Origin: Schlesneria paludicola DSM 18645
GTDB lineage: Bacteria > Planctomycetota > Planctomycetia > Planctomycetales > Planctomycetaceae
Direction of reading: 5' to 3'
Length of the DNA: 64,000 bases
Assembly (NCBI RefSeq): GCF_000255655.1
Contig: NZ_JH636434.1
Coordinates: 3,238,716 to 3,302,715 of the forward strand
Position 1 is the first letter of the stretch. Every line of letters begins with the position of its first letter. Below are positions 7,985 through 17,251 of this stretch, one piece after another. A program made the position numbers and the translations under genes. The notes beneath the pieces were generated by a model. The model saw only the letters and a list, made by a program, of their open reading frames with translations. It was not told the origin of the DNA and did no database searches.

Positions 7985-9109
7985 GTGAAAATCACCGAAG
8001 TTATTTGCCAGTTGCTGCGTGTTCCCAGCGTCGAACAAAAAACCGCCAGCAGTCAGGACGCGGTCCTGGTACGAATCCGAACCGACACCGGCCTGGAAGG
8101 AATCGGCGAGGCAGATTCACAACCCGAAGTCGTGAAAGCGATCATTGACGCCCCATTCAGCCACAACATCGCCTGCGGCTTGCGACAACTGCTGATCGGC
8201 GAGAATCCGCTCGAAACCGAACGGCTGTGGCAGAAGATGTATCGTCGTACGATGTACTTCGGCCGCTCGTCCGTCACCATCACGGCGATGGCCGCAATCG
8301 ACATGGCCCTGTGGGACCTGAAAGGAAAGCTCTACGACCAACCGATCCACCGCCTGCTGGGCGGCAAGCAACATGATCGAATCAAAGCGTATGCGTCGAT
8401 CCTGTTCGGCCGCGATGGTGCCGAAACGAAAGCGATCGCCGAACGATGGCGAGCGGCCGGTTACCGAGCGATCAAGTTCGGCTGGGAACCGATGGGGCAG
8501 AGCGAGGCACTCGATATTGAACTGGTCCAAGGTGCACGACAAGGGATTGGCGATGGCATCCTGCTGATCGATGCGGGTTGTGTCTGGGATGCCCGAACCG
8601 CCCTGCAACGCGCCGAGGCATTCAAGGAATATCGACTGGGCTGGCTCGAAGAACCACTACGACCGGATGACGTCGAAGGGTACCGCTGGTTGCGAGACCG
8701 CTCGCCAATCCCGATCGCTGGCGGGGAAGAAGAGTGCGGACGCGAAGCATGGCGACCTCTGATCGAAGCCCGCGCACTCGACATCTATCAAGTCGACCTG
8801 GCACGAAACGGATTCACGGAAGCAGACTACGTCAAGCAGCGAGTTCAAGAGATTGGCGCACGACTCTGTAACCACTGTTACACCAGCCCTGTAACCGTCG
8901 CCGCCAGCTTGCACTGGCTCACCACCTGCCGCGACGCCTTCGTCTTCGAGGACTGCGTCGATGATTCGCCGCTGCGTCACGAACTGACACACGAGCGCGT
9001 TCAAGCCGTTGACGGATGGATCACTCCGCCAGATGGGCCGGGGCTTGGAGTGACGCTCAACGAAGATTTTGTCTCGTCGTATCTGATTGCCGAATCAGGA
9101 CGCGTATAA
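7985..9109 (+). CDS. Mandelate racemase/muconate lactonizing enzyme family protein
   Basis: A 374-residue enolase-superfamily enzyme. The metal ligands are Asp196 (LIDAGC), Glu222 (WLEEPL) and Glu248 (GGEEEC), and His297 (CNHCYTSP) stands where the mandelate racemase base stands. The KxK motif is reduced to a single Lys164 (AIKFGW). These positions match a mandelate racemase-type acid-sugar dehydratase or epimerase. It is divergent from the 7710-6550 paralogue across a 274-bp spacer, so the two may share regulation and substrate class, though the proteins are quite different. No sugar-acid transporter or aldolase is nearby to fix the substrate. Confidence 0.88.
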   Translation: MKITEVICQLLRVPSVEQKTASSQDAVLVRIRTDTGLEGIGEADSQPEVVKAIIDAPFSHNIACGLRQLLIGENPLETERLWQKMYRRTMYFGRSSVTITAMAAIDMALWDLKGKLYDQPIHRLLGGKQHDRIKAYASILFGRDGAETKAIAERWRAAGYRAIKFGWEPMGQSEALDIELVQGARQGIGDGILLIDAGCVWDARTALQRAEAFKEYRLGWLEEPLRPDDVEGYRWLRDRSPIPIAGGEEECGREAWRPLIEARALDIYQVDLARNGFTEADYVKQRVQEIGARLCNHCYTSPVTVAASLHWLTTCRDAFVFEDCVDDSPLRHELTHERVQAVDGWITPPDGPGLGVTLNEDFVSSYLIAESGRV

Positions 9110-9251
9110 TCGCTGAAGCCCTTACGAGCTGACTCGCCAAGGGCGTTTCATCGTGCAACGATGGAACGTCCGCGGTGAGATCCGGCGGTGTGGGACGGCG
9201 AACGTCAACCTGCATCCAAACAGCGTTTCTTTCCTTGCGATGAGCTCCTGA

Positions 9252-12194
9252 GTGACCGCTGCTGACACATCTGCCCCGAGTCGTTTCGTAGTGGGCCTGG
9301 ACCTGGGCACCACCAATTCGGCGATGGCCTACGTCGACACCAACGAAACTCCGCGCCGGATTCACACGTTTGTGACTCCTCAAATTGTCGCGCCTGGACA
9401 AATTGAAGCACGCGAGACACTTCCTTCGTTTCACTATCAGCCCGCACCGGGAGAGTTCCCACCCGACTCCATGCGTTTGCCATGGCAGACATCCACCGAA
9501 TACCTCGTAGGGCACTTTGCACGCGATCATGGAACCGTGGTTCCCGGAAGGCTCATCGGTTCGGCCAAATCCTGGCTGTGCCACAACGGCGTCGATCGAA
9601 CAGCCGACCTTTTGCCGTGGCAGGGTGCCGAAGATGTGACACGCTTGTCGCCGGTGACGGCCAGCGCACGCTACCTTGAGCACTTTCGTGCCGCTTGGGA
9701 CCATCGCTTTCCAGACCATCCACTCGCCGAACAGGATTTCGTGCTGACGCTGCCAGCGTCGTTCGACGAGGTCGCTCGCGAACTGACGATCAAGGCCGCG
9801 AAACAGGCGGGGCTTCAAAAGATTGTCCTGATCGAAGAACCGCAAGCCGCATTCTACGCCTGGATCGACAAGCACACCGATCGCTGGGAGCAACTCGTTT
9901 CGCCTGGCCAGACCATCCTTGTCTGCGATGTGGGTGGCGGAACAACCGACTTTACACTGATCCGCGTCCGCAAGGGAAAAGACGAGACCATTCAATTTCA
10001 CCGAGTGGCCGTTGGCGACCATCTGATCCTTGGTGGTGACAATATCGACCTCGCCCTGGCGCATCATTTGGAGAGCCGAGTCCAGCCGGGCGGCCAACTC
10101 GATCCGCGGCGGTGGGGTGTTCTCGTTCGAAGCTGCCGTGCCCTGAAAGAAGTTCTGCTCGGTGAAGATCCGCCGGAAAAATGGACACTCACGCTGCCTG
10201 GCAGCGGTTCCAAATTGATCGGTGGTTCGATTCAGATTCCCGTGACGAGACAAGAGACTGAATCGGTTGTCGCCGAAGGCTTCTTTCCCGAGATCTCGCT
10301 CGATGCGAAACCACTCGCATCGAAGTCCGGTTTTCAAGAATTTGGGTTGCCGTACGCGGCGGATGCGGCCATCACAAAGTACCTGGCCGCGTTTTTGACC
10401 GCACACGGATCAGTGGCGACGGACGACGCGGTGCCCCCCAATGCAAGCCCTTCATTTCCTGTTGCGGCGGTCCGGCCGGATATCGTCCTGTTTAACGGTG
10501 GTGTGTTCGCCTCGCCACTGCTGCGTGACCGCTTGATCCACGCCCTGGAAACATGGTTCAGGTCAGAAGACTCGACCTGGACTCCGACGATCCTGGAGAA
10601 CGAACGGCTCGATCTTGCCGTGGCGCGGGGTGCGGCGTACTACGGGATGGTGCGCCGTGGTGAAGGCGTCCGGATTGCAGCCGGACTCGCGCGCACGTAC
10701 TACATCGGAGTGGAAACGGCCGCACCGACCACTGACGAATCCGGTGCCGCACCAACCTCGAATGTTTCGGCACTGTGTCTGGTTCCCGCCGGAATTGAAC
10801 CGGGTCAGGAAGTCGATCTCTCGCAGCATCAGTTCCAATTGCGGGTGTCAGAGCCGATTGAGTTTCCGCTCTTCGTCTCAAGCACCCGGCTGACCGATCG
10901 TGCCGGTGACCTGATCGCGGTTGATCCCGAACAGATCAAGGAATTGCCCCCAATTCGTACGGTTCTAAAAACTGGCAAATCGAAAGATGCGACAACCGTC
11001 GCCGTCATTCTCAAGGCTCGCCTGACCGAGATTGGAACGCTGGACCTCTGGTGCAGCGAAGTCGGCGGAAAGCGGTCCTGGCAACTGCTGTTTGACGTTC
11101 GTTCGGCAACGCGGACGGAACTGAGTGCCCATCAATCCGCCGCCGAAGGCCAAGGCCTGTTTGAAAATGAAATCGTGCAGGCCGCACGCGGCGTCATTGT
11201 CGAAACCTTTGCACCGGAGCGGCACAGTCCCATCCCTGGCACAGTCGATTCAAAATCGAAACAGACGACGCACATCTCCAAACCCTTGCCATCCGAATCA
11301 CAAGAGAAAACGGCTTCGGTGGTCAAGCGGCTCGAACAAGCCCTATCGATCGATCGTGGCGATTGGCCGACCTCGCTGCTGCGACAACTGTGGGATGAAT
11401 TGATTGAATGCGAATCGGGTCGCTGGGCCAGTGCACAGCATGAATCACGCTGGCTGAACCTGACAGGATTTTCGTTGCGGCCAGGATATGGGCTGGCACT
11501 CGATGATTGGCGTTGCAGCGAAACATGGAAGCGATTGCAAGGAAAGTTGGCCTTTGCGACGACCGCATGCCGCGCCGAGTGGTACATCCTGTGGCGGCGG
11601 ATTGCGGGTGGTCTAACGGCCGGGCAACAACTGGCCTTGGCCGCGCCCCTCATCAGTCAGCTCAAACAGGCGGTGCGACAGCTCGGCGCAAAAGGCAAAG
11701 GAATTGATTTCGGCGGCAACACGCACGAATCGTCTGAGTTACTGCGCCTTTTGGGGTCTTGCGAACTGTTGCCGATTTCCGTCAAGCACGAATTGGGAGA
11801 TCTACTGCTCGAGATCCTGGGGCGTCCGCGTTTCACTGCGCTGTCGACCGCGACACTGTGGGCGATCGGTCGAGTGGGCGCGCGTCAACCTGTCTACGGA
11901 CCACTCAATTCGGTCGTCCCCGCCGAATCAGTCGCTCGCTGGCTGACGAAACTCGCCGAATTCAAACTCAAAGACAACATGGTTCCCTTCACGACGATGC
12001 AACTAGCACGGAAGACCGGGGACCGGTATCGCGACCTTGATGACGTGGCTCGTCGCGAGGCACTGCGAATGATGGATCGATTTGCAGGCTCAGATCATTA
12101 CCGGGATCTCGTCACTGAAGTGAAGACTCTCGAAACAGCGGATCAGTCATTGATCTTTGGAGAAGCTTTGCCGAAGGGCCTGAGAATCCTGTAA
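9252..12194 (+). CDS. Large Hsp70-family protein with C-terminal extension
   Basis: A 980-residue DnaK relative. The N-terminal ATPase domain is intact: phosphate-1 motif VGLDLGTTNSAMAY (about 14-27), phosphate-2 motif DVGGGTTDFTL (about 224) and adenosine motif LFNGGVFASP (about 416). After about residue 500 the sequence departs from canonical DnaK substrate-binding domains. A long helical C-terminal region follows (about 680-980), of the type annotated DUF3731 in other large bacterial Hsp70 proteins. The start is GTG at 9252, without a clear ribosome-binding site. No DnaJ or GrpE lies adjacent, so its cofactors are unknown. Confidence 0.88.
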   Translation: MTAADTSAPSRFVVGLDLGTTNSAMAYVDTNETPRRIHTFVTPQIVAPGQIEARETLPSFHYQPAPGEFPPDSMRLPWQTSTEYLVGHFARDHGTVVPGRLIGSAKSWLCHNGVDRTADLLPWQGAEDVTRLSPVTASARYLEHFRAAWDHRFPDHPLAEQDFVLTLPASFDEVARELTIKAAKQAGLQKIVLIEEPQAAFYAWIDKHTDRWEQLVSPGQTILVCDVGGGTTDFTLIRVRKGKDETIQFHRVAVGDHLILGGDNIDLALAHHLESRVQPGGQLDPRRWGVLVRSCRALKEVLLGEDPPEKWTLTLPGSGSKLIGGSIQIPVTRQETESVVAEGFFPEISLDAKPLASKSGFQEFGLPYAADAAITKYLAAFLTAHGSVATDDAVPPNASPSFPVAAVRPDIVLFNGGVFASPLLRDRLIHALETWFRSEDSTWTPTILENERLDLAVARGAAYYGMVRRGEGVRIAAGLARTYYIGVETAAPTTDESGAAPTSNVSALCLVPAGIEPGQEVDLSQHQFQLRVSEPIEFPLFVSSTRLTDRAGDLIAVDPEQIKELPPIRTVLKTGKSKDATTVAVILKARLTEIGTLDLWCSEVGGKRSWQLLFDVRSATRTELSAHQSAAEGQGLFENEIVQAARGVIVETFAPERHSPIPGTVDSKSKQTTHISKPLPSESQEKTASVVKRLEQALSIDRGDWPTSLLRQLWDELIECESGRWASAQHESRWLNLTGFSLRPGYGLALDDWRCSETWKRLQGKLAFATTACRAEWYILWRRIAGGLTAGQQLALAAPLISQLKQAVRQLGAKGKGIDFGGNTHESSELLRLLGSCELLPISVKHELGDLLLEILGRPRFTALSTATLWAIGRVGARQPVYGPLNSVVPAESVARWLTKLAEFKLKDNMVPFTTMQLARKTGDRYRDLDDVARREALRMMDRFAGSDHYRDLVTEVKTLETADQSLIFGEALPKGLRIL

Positions 12195-12214
12195 CGTCGG
12201 CTGGGCAAGAATGT

Positions 12215-12260
12215 CTTGTTGAGCCTTTCGATTCTCGACCAGAATCAAACGTTCAACAAG
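12215..12260. terminator. Nested hairpin after the Hsp70-like gene
   Basis: Outer arms CTTGTTGA (12215-12222) and TCAACAAG (12253-12260) enclose a perfect inner hairpin GATTCT/AGAATC (12230-12235 and 12241-12246) with a 5-base loop. It starts 20 bp after the stop and 40 bp before moaD. It lacks a T-run, so it may be a Rho-type end, an RNA processing site or a leader element of moaD. Confidence 0.4.
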
Positions 12261-12300
12261 TCCGGGCGTGTTCTGTCATTTGCAATGAAGCGAGGTTCAG

Positions 12301-12543
12301 ATGTTGCAGGTCCAATTCTTTGCGAAGGCTCGTGAATTGGTCGGAGCTTCGCCCGTCGAGATTCCTTGGCCAAACGGCGGCACCGTGTCGACACTAAAAG
12401 CTAATCTCACGCAGCTCTACCCGCAGCTTCAACCCTTGATTCCGAAGCTGTTGATTGCCGTCAACAACGACTACGCGAATGACGACAGTCCAGTCCAAAG
12501 CAGCGACGAAGTGGCATGCTTTCCTCCAGTGAGCGGTGGGTAA
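12301..12543 (+). CDS. moaD: Molybdopterin synthase small subunit MoaD
   Basis: An 80-residue ubiquitin-like sulfur carrier. It carries the C-terminal thiocarboxylate that MoaE uses to convert cyclic pyranopterin monophosphate to molybdopterin. Length and beta-grasp pattern fit, and the protein ends in PPVSGG, the essential Gly-Gly terminus. It is followed by moaE and moaA on the same strand, but a 229-bp spacer containing an inserted inverted-repeat element separates it from moaE. Confidence 0.95.
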   Translation: MLQVQFFAKARELVGASPVEIPWPNGGTVSTLKANLTQLYPQLQPLIPKLLIAVNNDYANDDSPVQSSDEVACFPPVSGG

Positions 12544-12590
12544 CCGGTCGGTTCGGCGATTCGCGGCGTCTCTCGTACTCGAGACGAAAT

Positions 12591-12725
12591 GTAACCGTTC
12601 ACAGGCCGGGGGGCTGGCTCATTTTCCCGCGAGTACGGACATCGTTGCGATGGTCGAAACACTGTGGATTCCAATGGTCCGGAAAAATGTGCGTGCCCCC
12701 CGGCCTTCTGGCGGTGAACGGTTAC
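12591..12725. mobile_element. 135-bp miniature inverted-repeat element (MITE-like) with 9-bp target duplication
   Basis: The ends GTAACCGTTCAC (12591-12602) and GTGAACGGTTAC (12714-12725) are a perfect 12-bp terminal inverted repeat. After a 7-base bulge on the right side the pairing resumes for another 12 bases (AGGCCGGGGGGC against GCCCCCCGGCCT), and CATTTT-like segments pair further in. The element is flanked by a perfect direct repeat AGACGAAAT (12582-12590 and 12726-12734), the size of a transposition target duplication. It encodes no protein of note. It would fold into a long hairpin in RNA and separates moaD from moaE. Confidence 0.75.
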
Positions 12726-12772
12726 AGACGAAATGAACCTGAGTTCTGTTCCTAATTTTTGACAGCGATCGC

Positions 12773-13234
12773 ATGATTTCACTGACGCATTCACCAATCG
12801 ACTATCACGCGTTGACAGAATCGGTCCGCTCGCCGCAATCCGGTGCGGTGGTCCTGTTTCTGGGCACGGTTCGCGAAATGACGGGCCAGCGCCGGACCGT
12901 TGCCTTGAACTACGAAGCGTACCCGACGATGGCCGAACGAAAGTTGGGGGAACTGGAAACAGCCGCAAGGGCGCGCTGGCCGATTGACCAGGTTGGAATC
13001 GTGCACCGCCTGGGACACCTGGAATTGGGAGAAATCAGCGTCGCGGTGGCGGTCAGTTGTCCGCATCGGAAGCAGGCGTTCGAAGCGGGTCAGTTCCTGA
13101 TCGATGAATTGAAGGTGTCGGTTCCCATCTGGAAGCAGGAAAACTGGGACGATGGCTCAACGGAATGGGTCGATCCTACGGCGGATTCCTCACAACCTCC
13201 GCCGTCGCCCGACAATAGCCCACGACATTGCTGA
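12773..13234 (+). CDS. moaE: Molybdopterin synthase catalytic subunit MoaE
   Basis: A 153-residue catalytic subunit that transfers two sulfurs from MoaD thiocarboxylate to the pterin precursor. Seen: FLGTVREMTG near the N-terminus, the active-site segment CPHRKQAFEA, and KVSVPIWKQENW holding the two conserved lysines. The C-terminal tail after EWVD is low-complexity, rich in Pro and Ser, and probably disordered. Start is ATG at 12773; no strong ribosome-binding site is visible, so translation may depend on the structured RNA of the upstream element or on a weak site. Confidence 0.95.
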   Translation: MISLTHSPIDYHALTESVRSPQSGAVVLFLGTVREMTGQRRTVALNYEAYPTMAERKLGELETAARARWPIDQVGIVHRLGHLELGEISVAVAVSCPHRKQAFEAGQFLIDELKVSVPIWKQENWDDGSTEWVDPTADSSQPPPSPDNSPRHC

Positions 13235-13348
13235 CAGACCGTGTAGAATGAAACGGTCGGATTCCCGCCATATGGAAGGTCGAGACCAGGCCTTTCGGAC
13301 GCAATCCGTAAACGTATTCTGCAAACTGATTACCGGCTGCTGATCCCG

Positions 13349-14386
13349 ATGCTCCCGCAACTGCCGCTTCTCGATACCTTCGGCCGACTGCACAACAACC
13401 TGCGGATCAGCGTGACGGATCGTTGTAACATCCGCTGTTTCTACTGCATGCCAGCCGAAGATGTGCAGTTCATGGAGAAGTCGGAGCTGCTGTCGTTCGA
13501 AGAGATCGAACGGATCGTCCGTGTCGCCGTTCCCTTGGGAATCGACAAGCTGCGACTGACTGGTGGTGAACCGCTGGTCCGCCGGGAACTGCCCCGCCTG
13601 GTCGAGAAACTGGCCGCCATTCCGGGAATCAAGGACGTCGGACTGACGACCAACGGGATTTTGCTCGCGGAACACGCGCAAGACCTGTACGACGCAGGAC
13701 TACGACGCATCAATGTCAGCCTGGATGCGCTGACTCCCGAGAAGTTTAAAAAGTTCACTCGCCGCGATGGCTTCGAACGAGTGATCGAAGGAATTCAGGC
13801 GGCGCAACGAGCCGGATTCCAACCGGTCAAAATCAATGCCGTTTCCGTCCGAGGCTTGACCGAAGAAGAAATCGTTCCGTTTGGTCATTTCGCCCGAGAA
13901 ACCGGGGTGGACGTACGATTCATCGAATACATGCCACTTGACGCTGACAACCTGTGGGAACGCGACAAAGTGCTGTTCGCACAGGAAATCATCGACATCC
14001 TTTCCGCATCCATCATGCCATTGGTTCAAGTCCCGCACGGCCATCCATCCACTCCGAAGACATCGCCAGACCCCGACGACAACGCAGGTCCGGCCGAGAA
14101 CATGGTCTTCCAGGACGGAGTTGGACGAATCGGCTTTATTGCGTCGGTCAGCCAGCCGTTTTGCCTCAGTTGCAACCGCATTCGACTGACGGCCGATGGA
14201 AAACTTCGTAACTGCCTGTTCAGCCTGGACGAGACCGACCTTCGCGGCCTGGTTCGCGGCCAAGGAACGAACGCCGATATTGCCGCGGCCATTCGTGCAA
14301 GCGTCCTCGCCAAGAGCGAAGGACACGAAATCAACACGGCACGTTTCATCCAACCATCGCGCCCCATGCATTCGATCGGCGGATGA
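13349..14386 (+). CDS. moaA: GTP 3',8-cyclase MoaA
   Basis: A 345-residue radical SAM enzyme that starts molybdenum cofactor synthesis by rearranging GTP to 3',8-cyclo-GTP. The N-terminal cluster motif is Cys26-x3-Cys30-x2-Cys33 (RCNIRCFYC). The C-terminal cluster has CLSC followed after 13 residues by another Cys (NCLFS). The SAM-site segment TGGEPLVRREL is intact, and the protein ends in Gly-Gly as expected. The usual next enzyme, MoaC, is not in this window. It lies 114 bp after moaE on the same strand. Confidence 0.96.
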   Translation: MLPQLPLLDTFGRLHNNLRISVTDRCNIRCFYCMPAEDVQFMEKSELLSFEEIERIVRVAVPLGIDKLRLTGGEPLVRRELPRLVEKLAAIPGIKDVGLTTNGILLAEHAQDLYDAGLRRINVSLDALTPEKFKKFTRRDGFERVIEGIQAAQRAGFQPVKINAVSVRGLTEEEIVPFGHFARETGVDVRFIEYMPLDADNLWERDKVLFAQEIIDILSASIMPLVQVPHGHPSTPKTSPDPDDNAGPAENMVFQDGVGRIGFIASVSQPFCLSCNRIRLTADGKLRNCLFSLDETDLRGLVRGQGTNADIAAAIRASVLAKSEGHEINTARFIQPSRPMHSIGG

Positions 14387-14631
14387 TCAGCGGACTTTAT
14401 CCTCACGTTCTGAGCGAGCCGCCTGCGCCTGATGACCGAGAAGCCCGCATCAGGAATCGTGCGCACGGTTGCTGTCAGACACGCTGAACGGCACCATAGC
14501 GTTCGAATCGCGTCTCCCGCGGTCTGAATTTCAATTCTCTTCCCGATTTGCATGCTGACGACGTTTTCGGTCTCCCTGTGACGACGCGATCGTGCTGTCG
14601 TTTTGAACGTTCACTTCCTCAGGAACAAACC

Positions 14632-16377
14632 ATGGGTCTGCGCTCAAACAATCTCCGCAACCTACTTCGTGAACTGATGCGCCGACCTGCGGTATTGGTC
14701 GCACTTCAGATTTTCGGGGCCGCGGGATTTGTGACCGCTCAAACGGATCAGGCATCGCCCAGCGTGACGCGATTCGTCGATCACTCGCTACTCGTGGCCC
14801 CCGAATACCCTTGTACCTGGCCGGCCCATCCGTTTCCGCGATTTCAATTGACGCACGAACGAACAATCGGGCCCGATTCGCCCTACAATGTGGATGTCTT
14901 GCTGATCGATGGCAATACCGGGACGCAATTGGACGTGCCGCCTCATTCGGTCGCACGCCCCGATTTGAAACGACCGAAGTCCGGACCACTTGGCCTGGCG
15001 TTCACGGAAACGATCGAACCCTGGCAGTTTGGCGGAGAAGCGTGTGTGATTGATGTCAGGGATCTGTTGGATCAGGCTCCCAAAGGCGTCAGCCCCCTTG
15101 TCACCCCGGCGCATGTCAAACGGTTCGAATCAAAGTACCGGTCACTGAAATTCGGCGATGTGGCACTCTTTCGAAGCGACTATTCCGACAAATATTACAA
15201 ACCGCTTCCCGAAGGATCTCGATTCATCGCCGACGTTGTGGACCGCAGGTCGCCGGGCTATCCAGACCCTGATCCCCATTGCATGGAATATCTGGCCGAG
15301 CGAGGCGTGATGACCGTGGGCACCGACAGCGCTAGCATGGGACCGATGCCCAATCTGGCCGAACCGACGCACTACGCTGGCTTGCGACACGGAATGATCT
15401 GGACGGAAGGTGCCACGAATCTTGGCTCTTTGCCCGCAACGGGTGCCTTCTACTGCATGCTGGCCCCACGCCATCAAGGCGGCCCCTACAGCGAATGCCG
15501 GGCGATCTCTGTTGTGGGAGGCGACTTGCCAAAGCGGTTGATCGCGTCAGCGACGGCCAAGCGCGCCGTCGACCTTTCGCCGGTGCTGGCTCCAAACCTG
15601 CCGCTGACTTCACCCGGTCACCGTACAGGTCAACATCGCCAGACCTATTTAAAGATCGACTTCCTGTATGCGGAATACCTGGATCTTTGGCACCACGGAC
15701 ACCTGATGGACGCCTCCGCAGGAACACATCTCGTCCCTCCGTCATATGCACTGCCGCCCGAGGGAACCAAGCCCGAGTATTCACCGGAAGTTCGCGGTTG
15801 GCTGGCGGACTATGAGCAAAAGTACGGCCCCCGCGGCACCAGTTCGCTCACGACCGAGAAAGTACCGCTCGACTGGACGTGCGGCCCGATTCGCATCATC
15901 AACGTCCAAACGCTGGTCGGATCAACCGATCAGAAGTCCTGGCCCGCCTCACCGATTGTGACACCCGAGCTGATCCAAGCGGAAGAACAACGCTCCGGCG
16001 GACTTCGTCCAGGTGAAATCGTCGTGTTGCACACGGGCCACCTCGACCAGCATTTGAAGCCCTCTCCAAACGAGTCGGGCGTCTGGTCCGACCCGCTCGC
16101 GGGAAAGAGTGAAGGCTGGCCGGCACTGGGAGTCGACGCGGTCGTCTATTTAAAGAGCAAAGGAATTCGTTGCGTGGCGACCGACGCCCCCGATCTGGGC
16201 GGCGTCGACCCCCGCAACGCGCTGATGACCTATTGGGCACTTGGCAGCCGAGAAATGGTCGGCATCGAGTTCCTGTACAACGTCCACCACGTAAACAACG
16301 GCAACTACTTGCTGTTTGCGGCACTCAAGATTCGAGACTGCCACGCGGGGCCAGGCCGAGCGATCGTGTTTCAGTAG
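14632..16377 (+). CDS. Secreted protein with two tandem cyclase (kynurenine formamidase-like) domains
   Basis: A 581-residue exported protein. ATG at 14632 is preceded by AGGA at 14621 and starts a signal peptide ending near residue 37 (FVTAQ). Two copies of the cyclase fold (PF04199-like) follow. The first (about 45-320) has GNTGTQLDVPPH, a form of the metal motif HxGTHxDxPxH with Asn for the first His. The second (about 340-580) has DASAGTHLVPP, also missing ligands. Family members hydrolyse N-formylkynurenine or related amides and lactones. With both metal sites altered, the activity is uncertain. It may be a binding or structural protein in the cell envelope. Confidence 0.75.
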   Translation: MGLRSNNLRNLLRELMRRPAVLVALQIFGAAGFVTAQTDQASPSVTRFVDHSLLVAPEYPCTWPAHPFPRFQLTHERTIGPDSPYNVDVLLIDGNTGTQLDVPPHSVARPDLKRPKSGPLGLAFTETIEPWQFGGEACVIDVRDLLDQAPKGVSPLVTPAHVKRFESKYRSLKFGDVALFRSDYSDKYYKPLPEGSRFIADVVDRRSPGYPDPDPHCMEYLAERGVMTVGTDSASMGPMPNLAEPTHYAGLRHGMIWTEGATNLGSLPATGAFYCMLAPRHQGGPYSECRAISVVGGDLPKRLIASATAKRAVDLSPVLAPNLPLTSPGHRTGQHRQTYLKIDFLYAEYLDLWHHGHLMDASAGTHLVPPSYALPPEGTKPEYSPEVRGWLADYEQKYGPRGTSSLTTEKVPLDWTCGPIRIINVQTLVGSTDQKSWPASPIVTPELIQAEEQRSGGLRPGEIVVLHTGHLDQHLKPSPNESGVWSDPLAGKSEGWPALGVDAVVYLKSKGIRCVATDAPDLGGVDPRNALMTYWALGSREMVGIEFLYNVHHVNNGNYLLFAALKIRDCHAGPGRAIVFQ

Positions 16378-16405
16378 AATCTCGGACCACGCTTGTTGAG
16401 AAGGA

Positions 16406-16948
16406 CTATTTCCCTTTCGTCGTCAAAGCAAACTTGACGTCCGTTTCGGATTTGCCAGCCTCGACCTTAAGGTCTGCGTTTCCGCTTCCACCGGCCTTGT
16501 ACTTGTTGTGAAACGCCATCACGCCAGGCGGAAGCTTCGCAGCAATCGCAGGCGGTACGGGAGCAGCAGGATCGTCGAAGAAACTTGACGTTCCGCCGGG
16601 GAACCACTCAAAGACAATTTTATAAGCCCCGGGCACTACACCATCTCCCTTTTTCACGGTTGAGATTTCAAATGCACCTTTCTCATCCGTCGTTCCGCTT
16701 GGCCCACTTGCAAAACCGCGCGCCGCAACTACTTTTTTTAATTGCTCGGGATCAATCAGAATGATTTTCACCCCTTCAGCCGGATTACCATCGATCGTGA
16801 CCGTTCCTTTGATCTGAACAGCTCCATCAGGAGTTTTTGCGTTCGGCCCGGAATTGTCCTGAGGCTTCCCAGAAGCACCACATCCCAATGCCACCAATGA
16901 CATCACAAAAACCAAAATCAAGCCATCACCTCGGCTTCGCATCAACAT
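16406..16948 (-). CDS. Small lipoprotein with carboxypeptidase regulatory-like fold
   Basis: A 180-residue protein starting at ATG 16948 with AGAGGA eight bases upstream. The N-terminus is a lipoprotein signal with lipobox VALGC at about residues 18-22. The mature part is one beta-sandwich of the transthyretin/carboxypeptidase-regulatory type: VTIDGNPAEGVKIILID and TDEKGAFEIS are the usual signatures. Such lipoproteins commonly accompany DUF1559 genes in planctomycetes, and here it lies downstream of two of them on the same strand. A strong terminator at 17252-17296 separates it from the nearest one. Confidence 0.75.
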   Translation of the reverse strand: MLMRSRGDGLILVFVMSLVALGCGASGKPQDNSGPNAKTPDGAVQIKGTVTIDGNPAEGVKIILIDPEQLKKVVAARGFASGPSGTTDEKGAFEISTVKKGDGVVPGAYKIVFEWFPGGTSSFFDDPAAPVPPAIAAKLPPGVMAFHNKYKAGGSGNADLKVEAGKSETDVKFALTTKGK

Positions 16949-17251
16949 CTGAGATCCTCTAATTTGTTTTGACAGAAGGGGAGCTTTTATCAGCAAATCG
17001 CCATCTGAAGCACTCGAACGACTTTGATCGACTCGATGCAGCGAATCACCTGAGAAAAGCAGGATCGGGTATTGAGTGAGATTCCACTCCACGGACTGCC
17101 GAACGAAACGGAACGATACATCGTCGCAGATCGTATTGTCATGATCGAATGTACTACCGATCGACTGGCACGCCAAATCAATCACGACAATCTTGGGCTT
17201 GAGCACGCTCAATACGAAGCAGGCCGAATAACGGAGATTTAGTCGATCAAT

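Noticed and set aside
9057-10406. A 449-codon open frame on the minus strand
   Set aside because: It lies opposite the strongly supported Hsp70-family gene and the end of the enolase-superfamily gene. Its translation shows no recognisable domain and is rich in Arg and Cys, as expected for an antisense shadow in GC-rich DNA.
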